Shown piece after piece: positions 17,244 through 26,191 of a stretch of DNA of 64,000 nucleotides; the stretch's first letter is position 1; every line of letters begins with the position of its first letter. Location of the stretch: contig NZ_FTNK01000012.1 in NCBI RefSeq assembly GCF_900156375.1, positions 1 through 64,000 of the forward strand, read 5' to 3'. This DNA comes from Paenibacillus macquariensis. GTDB taxonomy: Bacteria; Bacillota; Bacilli; Paenibacillales; Paenibacillaceae. Position numbers and translations under genes: made by a program. The notes below the pieces were generated by a model. That model was not told the origin of the DNA, did not search any database, and saw only the letters and a program-made list of their open reading frames with translations.

Positions 17244-17621
17244 CTAAGAGCACATCGAATGTTCATTATCGTAGCAAGATGTGACTGGTTTCATGCAGAT
17301 GTATATATGCTGAAATCCTTTTTTCTTTAAAATACGAGCAGCTTTTTTACTTCTTCTATCATTATTACCCATTATAATAACGGAATGATCATGCGCTAAA
17401 TCTAAATTAGCTACATAAGGTAGTCTCCCTAGCGAAATATTGACACTTCCAGGCACATGACCTGCTTGGAAATCTAGGGCATCCCTTATATCAAGTAACT
17501 TAATGGTTGAATTATTGTTCTTTAAAGTCTCGCAAGGAATTTCTTGTAAATCTTCTGAAGGCCACAGGTTTCGAATGGCTACCACGATTGCGATAAAGAT
17601 AACAACACTGACCCACCACAT
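17244..17621 (-). CDS. Membrane-anchored rhodanese-like protein lacking the catalytic cysteine
   Basis: The 125-residue protein has one N-terminal membrane helix (WWVSVVIFIAIVVAI) and a rhodanese fold with KLLDIRDALDFQAGHVPGSVNI. The active-site loop, normally C-x-x-G-x-R-S, reads GNNDRRS, so the sulfur-carrying cysteine is glycine. Two other cysteines occur near the C-terminus (TSCYDNEHSMCS). Normal sulfurtransferase activity is therefore doubtful; sulfur binding or a scaffold role is possible. ATG 17621 has GGGGAT upstream; the longer frame from 17669 would begin inside the operator. It is co-transcribed with the CstR-like repressor. Confidence 0.78.
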   Translation of the reverse strand: MWWVSVVIFIAIVVAIRNLWPSEDLQEIPCETLKNNNSTIKLLDIRDALDFQAGHVPGSVNISLGRLPYVANLDLAHDHSVIIMGNNDRRSKKAARILKKKGFQHIYICMKPVTSCYDNEHSMCS

Positions 17622-17653
17622 ATTTCTATCCCCTATCTGACTAATATTCCACA

Positions 17654-17669
17654 ATGGGGATACCCCCAT
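17654..17669. promoter_or_regulatory. Putative CstR operator
   Basis: ATGGGG and CCCCAT form a perfect inverted repeat with a four-base G/T-A-T spacer, immediately downstream of the -10 box. G/C tracts flanked by A/T, overlapping the start site, are typical of CsoR/CstR/FrmR operators. Confidence 0.55.
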
Positions 17670-17673
17670 AGGT

Positions 17674-17703
17674 ATTATAAAGCGAAGGTCAGCTAACTGT
17701 CAA
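17674..17703 (-). promoter_or_regulatory. Sigma-A promoter of the rhodanese-cstR operon
   Basis: On the minus strand TTGACA (17703-17698) and TATAAT (17679-17674) are both exact consensus boxes, 18 bases apart. A promoter this strong fits an operon that is held off by a repressor. Confidence 0.8.
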
Positions 17704-17704
17704 A

Positions 17705-17736
17705 CAAAACAACCGTGCATATACACGGTTGTTTTG
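17705..17736 (-). terminator. Terminator of the hypothetical gene at 17759
   Basis: CAAAACAACCGTG pairs with CACGGTTGTTTTG around a six-base loop. Its distal end overlaps the -35 box of the next promoter. Confidence 0.8.
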
Positions 17737-17758
17737 TGGTGTCTGGGTTATTTATGGA

Positions 17759-18067
17759 TCAATACGAATCAATGTGTTCTGAATCGTCTACTTCTGAACC
17801 AGCTGGATACATCGTATCAAGCGCTGCATCTAACAAATGGTCGAATAATGTCTCGTCTTCGATAAGAAGCGTATCTATTCTAAACAACTCTTCTTCGTTT
17901 CCGGGTTCCTTGGCGAAATTAATGCTGTAGTCCCAATTCGTCCCTCTCTTACTATGGAACGTAACTTCGAATAAATCCTTTGTATCCTCTAGACGAAATG
18001 ATGCATGACCAATATAATGATCATCCTCATCTTTCTTCATATCGACATGTTCAATATGTACGTTCAT
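17759..18067 (-). CDS. Hypothetical acidic protein
   Basis: The 102-residue product is strongly acidic, without signal peptide or membrane segment. It reads as alternating strands first (YIGHASFRLEDTKDLFEVTFHSKRG, WDYSINFAK) and ends with a helical, acidic C-terminus (LFDHLLDAALDTMYPAGSEVDDSE). I do not recognise a family. The start ATG is preceded by AAAGGAG, and the gene has its own terminator, so it is very probably a real monocistronic gene. Confidence 0.75.
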   Translation of the reverse strand: MNVHIEHVDMKKDEDDHYIGHASFRLEDTKDLFEVTFHSKRGTNWDYSINFAKEPGNEEELFRIDTLLIEDETLFDHLLDAALDTMYPAGSEVDDSEHIDSY

Positions 18068-18247
18068 TAATTGTGATCTCCTTTTACCTTAAATATATTT
18101 ATAGTATACCATCTTCTTGATCTATATAGAATGAACTATAGATGGGCGTATAAACTTTTGTTCAATCAATCGATACAAGTACATTTTCATTATGTTATCC
18201 AATTTAGTACAATATAAAAGAAACTAATTACATTTGGAGGAATACAT

Positions 18248-19480
18248 ATGACAGATTTTCAACAACAGTTGATCAAATATGCCGATTTGGCAGTTAGAAT
18301 TGGCGTTAACGTACACCCAGGACAGACACTCGTTGTAAATGCCCCTATTTCTTCAGCTGAATTCGTTAGATTAATTGTAAAACAAGCTTATGAAGCGGGT
18401 GCTAAGCTCGTGAAAGTGAACTGGAGCGATGAAATTGTTACTCGTCTTCAGTATGAATTAGCCGCTGATGAAGCTTTTACAATTGTTCCAACATGGTATG
18501 CAGGGGAAATTATTGAACTCGTTGAGAATGGTGCAGCTGTCCTAAGCGTCCTAGCGGAGAATCCAGATCTTCTAAAGGGTATTCCTCAGGAAAGAATCGC
18601 AACTGCGCAAAAAACAAGAGGTCAAGCATTAAAGAAATATCGCGAATATGTACAGTCAGATAAATTCAGTTGGAGTATAGTAGCTGTCCCATCGGTAGAA
18701 TGGGCTGCGGCAGTATTCCCGGACCTCCCTCAGAATGAACAGGTTCAAAAACTATGGGAAGCTATCTTCCATACCGTTCGTGTAGATCAAGATAATCCTG
18801 TGGAAGCATGGCAGACACATCTTGAGAACTTGTCTACTAAATCGTCCTATCTCAATGCCAAGAAGTACAAGAAACTTCACTATATAGCTCCAGGTACGGA
18901 TTTGGTCATTGAACTACCTGTTGGCCATATCTGGGCAGCAGGCGAAAGTACAGATGAACAAGGACATCATTTCGTGGCGAATATGCCAACTGAAGAAGTG
19001 TTCACAGCTCCTTTAAAAACAGGTGTTAATGGTACGGTAAGCAGCACAAAGCCTCTTAGTTATGGCGGTAATATTATTGATAACTTCTCAGTTACATTTG
19101 AGAACGGACGAATTATTAGTGTATCTGCTGAACAAGGTCAAGAGACACTTGAGCATCTTGTCGCAATGGATGAAGGATCTCATTATCTTGGTGAAGTTGC
19201 ACTTGTTCCTCATCAATCCCCTATCTCGGAATCGAACATTCTCTACTACAACACGTTGTTTGATGAGAATGCATCGAACCATTTAGCCATCGGTAGTGCT
19301 TATGCTTTCTGTCTTGAGGGCGGCAAAGATATGACACAGGAAGAATTGTTAGAACGGGGCTTAAATACGAGCATCACGCACGTAGATTTCATGATTGGAT
19401 CTGCACAAATGGACATTAACGGCATTACTGAAGATGGACAGGAAGAACCGCTTTTCCGTAATGGAAACTGGGCAATTTAA
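18248..19480 (+). CDS. M29-family aminopeptidase, copy 1
   Basis: The 410-residue protein matches the M29 thermophilic aminopeptidase family (AmpS/PepS/AmpT). N-terminal YADLAVRIGVNVHPGQTLVV and AYEAGAKLVKVNWSDE form the first domain. Metal ligands are expected in the C-terminal half: PTEEVFTAP, MDEGSHYLGEVALV, NHLAIGSAY and THVDFMIGS carry the conserved Glu, His and Asp residues. Such enzymes release N-terminal residues from peptides in the cytoplasm using two metal ions. A near-identical-length paralog follows after 29 bases, with AATGGAGGAATG between them, so the pair is one transcription unit. Confidence 0.92.
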   Translation: MTDFQQQLIKYADLAVRIGVNVHPGQTLVVNAPISSAEFVRLIVKQAYEAGAKLVKVNWSDEIVTRLQYELAADEAFTIVPTWYAGEIIELVENGAAVLSVLAENPDLLKGIPQERIATAQKTRGQALKKYREYVQSDKFSWSIVAVPSVEWAAAVFPDLPQNEQVQKLWEAIFHTVRVDQDNPVEAWQTHLENLSTKSSYLNAKKYKKLHYIAPGTDLVIELPVGHIWAAGESTDEQGHHFVANMPTEEVFTAPLKTGVNGTVSSTKPLSYGGNIIDNFSVTFENGRIISVSAEQGQETLEHLVAMDEGSHYLGEVALVPHQSPISESNILYYNTLFDENASNHLAIGSAYAFCLEGGKDMTQEELLERGLNTSITHVDFMIGSAQMDINGITEDGQEEPLFRNGNWAI

Positions 19481-19509
19481 TATATCAACTACAATGGAGG
19501 AATGACATC

Positions 19510-20742
19510 ATGCTTAATTTTGAACAAAAATTAGATAATTACGCTACTTTAGCCGTCCAAATTGGGGTTAATGTACAACCGGGACAGACACTTGTAATCA
19601 GCGCGATGATTGATTCAGCCCAACTTGTGCAACTTATTGTACGTAAAGCCTATGAAGCGGGTGCTAAGCTCGTAAAAGTAACTTACAATGATGAGGCAGT
19701 GTCACGGATGCGTTACGAACATGCATCTGACGAATCTTTTCTTGAAGCTCCAACATGGTTCGCAGGAGAAATGATTGAACTGGCTGAGAATGGTGCCGCA
19801 TTCCTTACGGTTATTTCTTCAAGTCCTGATCTCTTAAAAGGTGTTGCACCTGAGCGGATCGCAAATCATCAACGTACTTATGGTCAAGCGATGGCCAAGT
19901 ACCGTCAATATCAACAAGCGGATAAAGTGAGCTGGAATGGACTAGCGGCCCCTTCTCCAGATTGGGCGGCAAAAGTATTCCCTGATGCAGCACCTGAAGA
20001 TCAGGTAAACATGCTCTGGGACGCTATTTTTGCAGCAGTACGTGCGGATCAACCAGACCCTATCCAAGCTTGGCATGACCACATCAACAAATTGCAAGTT
20101 AAATCAGATGAACTCAATCATAAGAAATTCCATAGTCTTCACTTTGTTGCACCAGGGACAGATCTAACTGTTGAATTACCTGTGGGTCATATCTGGGCAC
20201 AAGCAGGTAGCGTGAATGAACAAGGAACTACTTTCGTAGCGAATATCCCTACAGAAGAAGTATTCACGGCTCCACTTAAGAATGGTGTTAATGGTAAAGT
20301 AACGAGCACCAAACCTCTTAGCTATGGCGGAAATATTATTGACCGTTTCTCAATATCTTTCGAGAATGGACGTATCGTTGATTTCAGTGCTGAGGAAGGT
20401 TATGAAACACTCGATCGCCTAGTGAACATGGATGAAGGTTCTCATTATTTGGGAGAAGTTGCTCTTGTACCCTTCCACTCCCCTATTTCGCAAAGTAATA
20501 TTTTGTATTACACGACTTTGTTCGATGAGAATGCCTCATGTCATTTAGCTATTGGAAGTTCTTATGCGTTCAACATTGAAGGCGGAAAGACGATGTCTTC
20601 TGAAGATCTTGCAGCCAAAGGAATGAATCAGAGCATAACTCATGTTGACTTTATGATGGGATCGCCGGAGATGAACATATACGGGGTAACACACGATGGA
20701 GCTAAAGTTCAAATCTTCACCGATGGAAACTGGGCATTCTAA
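19510..20742 (+). CDS. M29-family aminopeptidase, copy 2
   Basis: Also 410 residues and aligned to copy 1 along its whole length without gaps that I can see, including PTEEVFTAPLKNGVNGKVTS, MDEGSHYLGEVALV and ITHVDFMMGS. All expected metal-binding residues are kept. The divergence is highest in the middle (residues 120-215), where substrate specificity may differ. The tandem arrangement points to gene duplication. A ribosome site TGGAGGA stands nine bases before the ATG. The following SDR gene starts 43 bases downstream and may be co-transcribed. Confidence 0.92.
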   Translation: MLNFEQKLDNYATLAVQIGVNVQPGQTLVISAMIDSAQLVQLIVRKAYEAGAKLVKVTYNDEAVSRMRYEHASDESFLEAPTWFAGEMIELAENGAAFLTVISSSPDLLKGVAPERIANHQRTYGQAMAKYRQYQQADKVSWNGLAAPSPDWAAKVFPDAAPEDQVNMLWDAIFAAVRADQPDPIQAWHDHINKLQVKSDELNHKKFHSLHFVAPGTDLTVELPVGHIWAQAGSVNEQGTTFVANIPTEEVFTAPLKNGVNGKVTSTKPLSYGGNIIDRFSISFENGRIVDFSAEEGYETLDRLVNMDEGSHYLGEVALVPFHSPISQSNILYYTTLFDENASCHLAIGSSYAFNIEGGKTMSSEDLAAKGMNQSITHVDFMMGSPEMNIYGVTHDGAKVQIFTDGNWAF

Positions 20743-20785
20743 TAGAGTGACCCAATGATCTGCTACTTGGAGAGGAGCAACGGGT

Positions 20786-21550
20786 ATGTTAAATGTCGAT
20801 TTAACTGGAAAAACAGCTCTAATCACAGGTGCAACAGGACAACTAGGTAGAGTGATGGCACGAACGCTCGCAGATTGTGGCGCAAATATTATTATTCATT
20901 ATCATGGGAATGAAGGTAAAGCTAACGAACTGAAACAAGAGATTGAGTCTATAGGTAGACAATCTATGATCGTTCGAGCTGATGTCACCCAATTCGATGA
21001 TGTAATGAGCATGAAGGATCGTATACTCGAACATTTCGATGCAGTTGATATTGTAGTAGCCAATGCTGTTGTTCAATATGAATGGAAGTCTATCCTTGAA
21101 CAACCCATTGAAGACTATACGAGTCAGATCGATTCTTGCCTTATGCAAAGTGTCTACTTAGCAAAAGCGTTCGTTCCTTCAATGATCGATCGTAAGGCTG
21201 GACGTGTTATTGGTATTAATACGGAGTGCTCGATGCAAAATGCTCCCGGTCAATCAGCCTATGTTGCTGGTAAAAGAGGCATGGATGGTGTGTATCGTGT
21301 GCTTGCTAAAGAAATTGGCGAACATCAAATTACTGTCAATCAAATTGCTCCAGGATGGACCATAAGTGAGAATGACAGACTCAACAACACGGAGGTCAGT
21401 GAAGGCTATTCACAGACCGTACCTTTGAGACGTCGAGGTAGTGATCAAGAAATAGCGAATGTCGTAGCATTTATTGCATCTGATCTAGCAAGCTTTATTA
21501 CAGGAGCATATATCCCCGTTAATGGTGGAAATGTGATGCCTGCGATTTAA
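20786..21550 (+). CDS. Short-chain dehydrogenase/reductase
   Basis: The 254-residue protein has the SDR Rossmann motif ALITGATGQLGRVMA near residue 12, the modified VVANAVVQYE (usually NNAG), and the catalytic set Ser-Tyr-Lys in SMQNAPGQSAYVAGKRG. The C-terminal ASDLASFITGAYIPVNGG is typical of the FabG-like classical group. The NNAG motif being NAVV is unusual and makes a specialised substrate likely. It follows the aminopeptidase pair and is closed by the terminator at 21599. GGAGAGGAG precedes the ATG. Confidence 0.88.
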   Translation: MLNVDLTGKTALITGATGQLGRVMARTLADCGANIIIHYHGNEGKANELKQEIESIGRQSMIVRADVTQFDDVMSMKDRILEHFDAVDIVVANAVVQYEWKSILEQPIEDYTSQIDSCLMQSVYLAKAFVPSMIDRKAGRVIGINTECSMQNAPGQSAYVAGKRGMDGVYRVLAKEIGEHQITVNQIAPGWTISENDRLNNTEVSEGYSQTVPLRRRGSDQEIANVVAFIASDLASFITGAYIPVNGGNVMPAI

Positions 21551-21598
21551 TAGCATGTTTGACATCTATATAATCTGACTTATCTATTTGTTCCAATT

Positions 21599-21640
21599 TA
21601 AAAAGCTGAGCTCTCCCAAATGGGTAACTCAGCTTTTTCT
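21599..21640 (+). terminator. Terminator of the SDR gene
   Basis: AAAAAGCTGAG pairs with CTCAGCTTTTT. The same loop design (GCTGAG-T/C-TCTCCC) recurs at 26083, so both hairpins may be related copies. The 316-base gap 21551-21866 holds otherwise only the hairpin at 21801. Confidence 0.8.
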
Positions 21641-21800
21641 TATACTGTCATATGTACTGGTTGGAAGTACAACGCCTACATTATTCTGGTGCCACATAGC
21701 GGTTGCCTCCAACTCTTATTCGGATTTCACGATCCTCTCAATCTACTTGTGTGAATATCCATACCTTACAAAAGAAATAGACAATCTGCAATATATAATA

Positions 21801-21839
21801 AATAGATGCCTTTCGCTAATCATGCGGAAGGCATCTATT
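21801..21839 (-). terminator. Terminator of xylB
   Basis: AATAGATGCCTT pairs exactly with AAGGCATCTATT; on the minus strand the stem is followed by ATTATTATATATT. It is 28 bases past the xylB stop. Confidence 0.7.
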
Positions 21840-21866
21840 ATTTCAGACTTATCAAGGCTCGTCGCC

Positions 21867-23363
21867 TTATCTGCGATATACCGCAAGCTTTCGGTTCAAT
21901 TCATACGTTAACCCATAGACCTGCCGATAGAGTGAGAACAGACCGCGATATTCTTCAGCTTGTTGCGGATTCGGACTATACACTCGTGCTGGTCGAATGA
22001 AGGCTTCGGCACAGGCACGAAGTGACGAGAACCAACCACAACCATAGGCTGCTAGCATCGCTGCTCCCATCGCAGGTCCCTGTTCATTCTCTAGCTTTAC
22101 AACAGGTGCTTCGAAGATATCTGCCTGCATTTGCAGCCATGTCTCGTTAAGAGACCCACCGCCAATAGCTACAATTTCAGTAATATCCTTACCTGATTGA
22201 CGCATGATTTCAAGTGATTCTCGTAGTGAAAAAGTAATACCTTCAAGCACAGCTCTAGCAGCATGCGATAGCGTATGCCCAGCGTCTATACCAATCAAGC
22301 TACCACGAATATCAGCATCAGGATGAGGTGTACGTTCTCCGCTAATGTACGGTGTAAACAATATCCCTCCGCTGCCTGCTGGGATTAAATGAATATCTTG
22401 AAGTAATTCATCGAAGCTAAGATCCTTCGCGAATGTCTCCTTGAACCATGTCAGGCTGTGTCCCGCAGCTAAAGTCACGCCCATTGTGTAAAAAGCATCT
22501 TGTTCTCCGTGATTGAAGAAATGAACACGACCGTCGAGCTTGAGCTCCTTGCGCTGCTCATAAGAGAGAATAACACCTGAAGTTCCTATGCTACACATGG
22601 TCTTGCCTTCACTCAGAATGCCTGCACCAATAGCACCACAAGCATTATCAGCACCCCCAGCAAATACCTTTGTCTCAGGTAGAAGCTTCGTGTATTCTGC
22701 AACTGTAGGTAACAGTGTACCCGTCTGTTCGAACGACTCGACTAGTGATGGACACAGAGACAGTGGTAAATCAAAGGCTTCTGCAATTTCTGAACTCCAA
22801 CATTTATTCCGTACGTCTAATAGCAGTGTTCCTGCTGCATCCGAATAATCCATCGCTAGATTTCCTGTCAAACGATAACGCAAGTAATCCTTAGGCAGTA
22901 GGAATAGACTCGCTTGCTCTAACAACTCAGGTTCATGTTCCTTCACCCATAATAATTTGGGAAGCGTGAACCCCTCTAGCGCACGGTTACATGCAATATT
23001 TAGAAGTCTATCTCCAAGGGTCTTCTCGATCGTACGACACTGCTCGGTTGTACGTGTGTCGTTCCAAAGTATCGCTTGGCGAATCACATTCCCACTAGCG
23101 TCAATCAGCACGAGTCCATGCATTTGTCCAGAGAAGCTAATACCTTCTACATCTGCAGGATTCACATTGGATGTATCCATAAGCTGGCGTAAGCTGATCA
23201 GCGTTTGCTGAACCCAATCTTCCGGATCTTGCTCACTCCATCCCGCTTCCGGTCTACTCAAGGGGTAAGACTGTGCTTGCTCGCAGACGATGTTCCCTTC
23301 CTTACTAAGCAGTACTGTCTTCACCGCACTTGTGCCTAAATCAATTCCAATGACATATTTCAT
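21867..23363 (-). CDS. xylB: Xylulokinase
   Basis: The 498-residue protein is a FGGY-family sugar kinase. It starts with the ATP-binding phosphate-1 motif VIGIDLGTSAVKTVLL, has SFSGQMHGLVLID (the xylulokinase-type MHG motif), FAGGADNACGAIGAG, and the C-terminal GGGSLNETWLQMQADIF. The MHGLV motif and full length separate xylulokinase from glycerol or gluconate kinases. It phosphorylates D-xylulose to xylulose 5-phosphate for the pentose phosphate pathway. It follows xylA after nine bases in one operon under XylR control. Confidence 0.95.
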   Translation of the reverse strand: MKYVIGIDLGTSAVKTVLLSKEGNIVCEQAQSYPLSRPEAGWSEQDPEDWVQQTLISLRQLMDTSNVNPADVEGISFSGQMHGLVLIDASGNVIRQAILWNDTRTTEQCRTIEKTLGDRLLNIACNRALEGFTLPKLLWVKEHEPELLEQASLFLLPKDYLRYRLTGNLAMDYSDAAGTLLLDVRNKCWSSEIAEAFDLPLSLCPSLVESFEQTGTLLPTVAEYTKLLPETKVFAGGADNACGAIGAGILSEGKTMCSIGTSGVILSYEQRKELKLDGRVHFFNHGEQDAFYTMGVTLAAGHSLTWFKETFAKDLSFDELLQDIHLIPAGSGGILFTPYISGERTPHPDADIRGSLIGIDAGHTLSHAARAVLEGITFSLRESLEIMRQSGKDITEIVAIGGGSLNETWLQMQADIFEAPVVKLENEQGPAMGAAMLAAYGCGWFSSLRACAEAFIRPARVYSPNPQQAEEYRGLFSLYRQVYGLTYELNRKLAVYRR

Positions 23364-23372
23364 AGTGCACTC

Positions 23373-24689
23373 CTACTCAGCTAGAATGTATTGATTCAGT
23401 ATACCCTTCAACATTTCCTGACGACCTGATTCATTTCTGCGAGGATTATCGTTATTCATAGCATATTCAGCAAGTGAAGCGAGCGTCGCTTTACCATTGA
23501 TCACCTCTGCACCGATGCCTTCATTAAAGCTACTATAACGCTGATCGATGAAATCATCGAACACACGATCTTCGATCAATCTTGCCGCTACTTTCAAACC
23601 TTTGGCATAGGTATCCATACCTGCAATATGAGCTAAGAACAAATCTTCTGGTTCGAAAGACTGACGACGCACTTTCGCATCGAAGTTAATACCCCCTCGA
23701 CCCATACCGCCGTTCTTCAGCACTTCATAGAGTGTTAGTGTTGAATCGTAAATATTGAGAGGGAACTCATCAGTATCCCATCCAAGCAGCATATCGCCTT
23801 GATTAGCGTCAAGTGATCCTAACATGCCGTTTATACGGGCAACGCGTAGTTCATGTTCAAAGGTATGTCCTGCAAGTGTTGCATGGTTTGCTTCAAGATT
23901 AAGCTTGAAATGACCGTCCAACTTATATTTTTGCAAGAATGAGATCGTTGTTGCCGCATCGAAATCATACTGGTGTTTGGTTGGCTCCTTCGGCTTCGGT
24001 TCAATCAAGAACTGAGCATCAAATCCGATTTCTTTCGCATAATCTACAGCCATCGTGAACAGGCGTGCCATGTTATCCATTTCAAGCTCTAGATTGGTAT
24101 TTAGTAAAGTCTCATATCCTTCACGCCCACCCCAGAATACATAATTCTCTGCACCGAGTTGTTTGCCGACTTCAAGGCCCTTTTTAATCTGCGCAGCGGC
24201 ATGTGCGTATACATCAGCATTACAGGTTGAGCCTGCACCATGCATGTAACGTGGATTAGAGAACATATTTGCTGTATTCCACAGCAGTTTCTTACCTGTT
24301 GATTTCATACCCTCTGAGATTTGATCTACAATGATATCTATGTTGCTATAAAACTCACGTAGACTGCTTCCTTCTGGTGCAATATCTATATCATGGAAAC
24401 AGAAATAAGGAAGGTTCATTTTTTCTAAAAATTCAAAAGCCGCTTCCACGCGTGCCTTCGCCAAATCAAGTCCAGTCCATGAATCCCAAGCACGTACTGC
24501 AGTCTCTTTACCAAACGGATCTGATCCGCCAGCTGTTAAGGTATGCCAATACGCCATAGCGAAACGCAGATGCTCCTCCATCGACTTACCAGCTACCATT
24601 TCTTGCGGATTATAAAACTTAAATGCATAAGGATTAGTGGAACGACTACCTTCATAAGCAATCTTACTAACGGAATTAAAATAGGCCAT
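23373..24689 (-). CDS. xylA: Xylose isomerase
   Basis: The 438-residue TIM-barrel enzyme carries the family motifs VFWGGREGYETL, LIEPKPKEPTKHQYD, NLEANHATLAGHTFEHEL and the metal-binding DANQGDMLLGWDTDEFP; the catalytic His is in YFCFHDIDIAPEG. The length equals that of group II xylose isomerases. It converts D-xylose to D-xylulose with two divalent metal ions. ATG 24689 has GAGGAGG in place; the longer open frame from 24707 contains that ribosome site. A cre-like site and the divergent repressor gene lie upstream. Confidence 0.96.
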   Translation of the reverse strand: MAYFNSVSKIAYEGSRSTNPYAFKFYNPQEMVAGKSMEEHLRFAMAYWHTLTAGGSDPFGKETAVRAWDSWTGLDLAKARVEAAFEFLEKMNLPYFCFHDIDIAPEGSSLREFYSNIDIIVDQISEGMKSTGKKLLWNTANMFSNPRYMHGAGSTCNADVYAHAAAQIKKGLEVGKQLGAENYVFWGGREGYETLLNTNLELEMDNMARLFTMAVDYAKEIGFDAQFLIEPKPKEPTKHQYDFDAATTISFLQKYKLDGHFKLNLEANHATLAGHTFEHELRVARINGMLGSLDANQGDMLLGWDTDEFPLNIYDSTLTLYEVLKNGGMGRGGINFDAKVRRQSFEPEDLFLAHIAGMDTYAKGLKVAARLIEDRVFDDFIDQRYSSFNEGIGAEVINGKATLASLAEYAMNNDNPRRNESGRQEMLKGILNQYILAE

Positions 24690-24719
24690 GTAATGTATCC
24701 TCCTCAAATTTAGAACATT

Positions 24720-24733
24720 CGCAAGCGTTTACA
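24720..24733 (-). promoter_or_regulatory. cre-like catabolite repression site before xylA
   Basis: On the minus strand TGTAAACGCTTGCG matches the CcpA consensus TGWAANCGNTNWCA at 12 of 14 positions. It lies 31 bases before the xylA start, as expected for glucose repression of xylose genes. Confidence 0.55.
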
Positions 24734-24763
24734 ACGGTATCGTATCATAACTTTTCGACTTTG

Positions 24764-24817
24764 TATATTGGTTAAACAAAGTATTTTATTTAGTGTATAC
24801 TAGACTTACGATATAAT
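24764..24817. promoter_or_regulatory. xylA-xylR divergent control region
   Basis: A TATAAT box (24812-24817) serves xylR, with TTTAGT 17 bases upstream. The stretch around 24769-24795 (TTGGTTAAACAAAG, then TTTATTTAGT) has the AAACAAA-type half-site seen in XylR operators of Bacillus, although no complete palindrome is visible. Placement between the divergent genes supports operator function. Confidence 0.4.
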
Positions 24818-24861
24818 GTTAAAAGCTTATTAACCGAATGTTTAAAAAGGATGTGTCGTTT

Positions 24862-26022
24862 GTGAAAGTTACCGGGGATCAGGCATTGGTCAAAAAAATC
24901 AACAAATCGCTAGTGCTGCATACCGTTCGAAAGCACTTCCCCCTATCAAGATCTAGCGTATCGGTCATGACCGGCTTAAATAAAGCCACCGTGTCTACGC
25001 TTGTTGCAGAACTATGTGAGCAACAGCTTGTCATTGAGGTCGGTCCTGGACAATCTAGTGGTGGTCGTAAACCGCTTATGCTGCATTTCAACAATATGGC
25101 AGGCACTGTGATTGGGATTGAGCTGCGTGTTAAACAGTTATCTGCTGTTCTATGCGATTTGAAAGGCGATATCATACTCGTACGTGATTTCACATTGGAA
25201 CACCATGGACTAGCCTATGTGTTAGATACAATGAAAGACCTTATTGCTGAATTGATATCCGTCGCTCCTTCTACTCCTTATGGAACAGTAGGGATCGGCA
25301 TCGGTGTGCCCGGCATGGTTGATGAACAAGGAATCCTTTTATTTGCGCCCAATCTTGGTTGGGAGATGGTTGAACTTCAACAGATACTAGAGACTTATTT
25401 TGCTATTCCCGTGACCCTTGATAATGAAGCGAATGCCGGGGCAGTCGGTGAATTGAACTTTGGAGCGGCACAAGATGTGAGTCATCTACTATACGTCAGT
25501 GCAGGTTCAGGGATCGGTTCAGGCATCATCATTGACGGAAAGTTATACAAGGGTGCTCGAGGATATGCCGGTGAGACGGGACATATGTGTATTGAGGCAG
25601 ATGGCAAACCCTGCAGTTGTGGCAGTCGAGGATGTTGGGAATTGTATGCCTCTGAGAAAACCTATGACACGTCCGTGTTTAAACTACCCGCACACAATAC
25701 ACAGGATCTGATACGTTGTGCTAAACAAGGGAACATTGAGGCCATTCGCCATTTCGAGCAAATGGGTAGATACCTTGGTGTTGGCGTTACCAATTTAATT
25801 AACAGCTTTAATCCGGAATTGATTATTATTGGTGGAGCTCTGTCAGAGGCTGAGCCATGGTTAGCAACATCCATGAATGAAGTTGTAGCTGAACGTACAC
25901 TTCCCTACCACAAGCAGCAGCTTCAAATTACATTTTCCAAGCTAGGTAGCCGCGGCACGATGATTGGTGCAGCCTTCTCTTCTGTCATGCATTTTCTCGG
26001 GAGTATAAGAATCACACTTTAA
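24862..26022 (+). CDS. xylR: XylR, ROK-family xylose repressor
   Basis: The 386-residue protein has an N-terminal winged helix (LSRSSVSVMTGLNKATVSTLVAEL) and a ROK sugar-sensing domain with GIGVPGMVDEQG, LDNEANAGAVGELNFGAA and the zinc motif CSCGSRGCWELYAS. MTGLNKATVS and GPGQSSGGRKPLML match XylR of Bacillus closely. It represses xylAB without xylose. The GTG at 24862 is preferred: AAAAGGA lies ten bases upstream and the residue alignment with XylR proteins starts there. ATG 24838, eight codons earlier, has no ribosome site. Divergent from xylA, it closes with the terminator at 26083. Confidence 0.93.
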   Translation: MKVTGDQALVKKINKSLVLHTVRKHFPLSRSSVSVMTGLNKATVSTLVAELCEQQLVIEVGPGQSSGGRKPLMLHFNNMAGTVIGIELRVKQLSAVLCDLKGDIILVRDFTLEHHGLAYVLDTMKDLIAELISVAPSTPYGTVGIGIGVPGMVDEQGILLFAPNLGWEMVELQQILETYFAIPVTLDNEANAGAVGELNFGAAQDVSHLLYVSAGSGIGSGIIIDGKLYKGARGYAGETGHMCIEADGKPCSCGSRGCWELYASEKTYDTSVFKLPAHNTQDLIRCAKQGNIEAIRHFEQMGRYLGVGVTNLINSFNPELIIIGGALSEAEPWLATSMNEVVAERTLPYHKQQLQITFSKLGSRGTMIGAAFSSVMHFLGSIRITL

Positions 26023-26082
26023 ACCAAAAGATCGATTCGAGGTAGGGTTCTTTAGCAATATTCCTTCTCCGACGTGCACAAG

Positions 26083-26130
26083 AAAAGGCTGAGTTCTCCC
26101 ACACGGAGTAACTCAGCCTTTTCCCTTTTT
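26083..26130 (+). terminator. Terminator of xylR
   Basis: AAAAGGCTGAGTT and AACTCAGCCTTTT form the stem, followed by CCCTTTTT. Confidence 0.85.
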
Positions 26131-26191
26131 ATTTATTCACGTTATTTAACTTGGAGTCTGAACGTAACTATCACTTGTATTATGAGAACAT

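Noticed and set aside
18195..18215. TTATGTTATCC half-site resembling the XerD half
   Set aside because: Only one half is present; the other side does not match, so it is chance similarity near a promoter.
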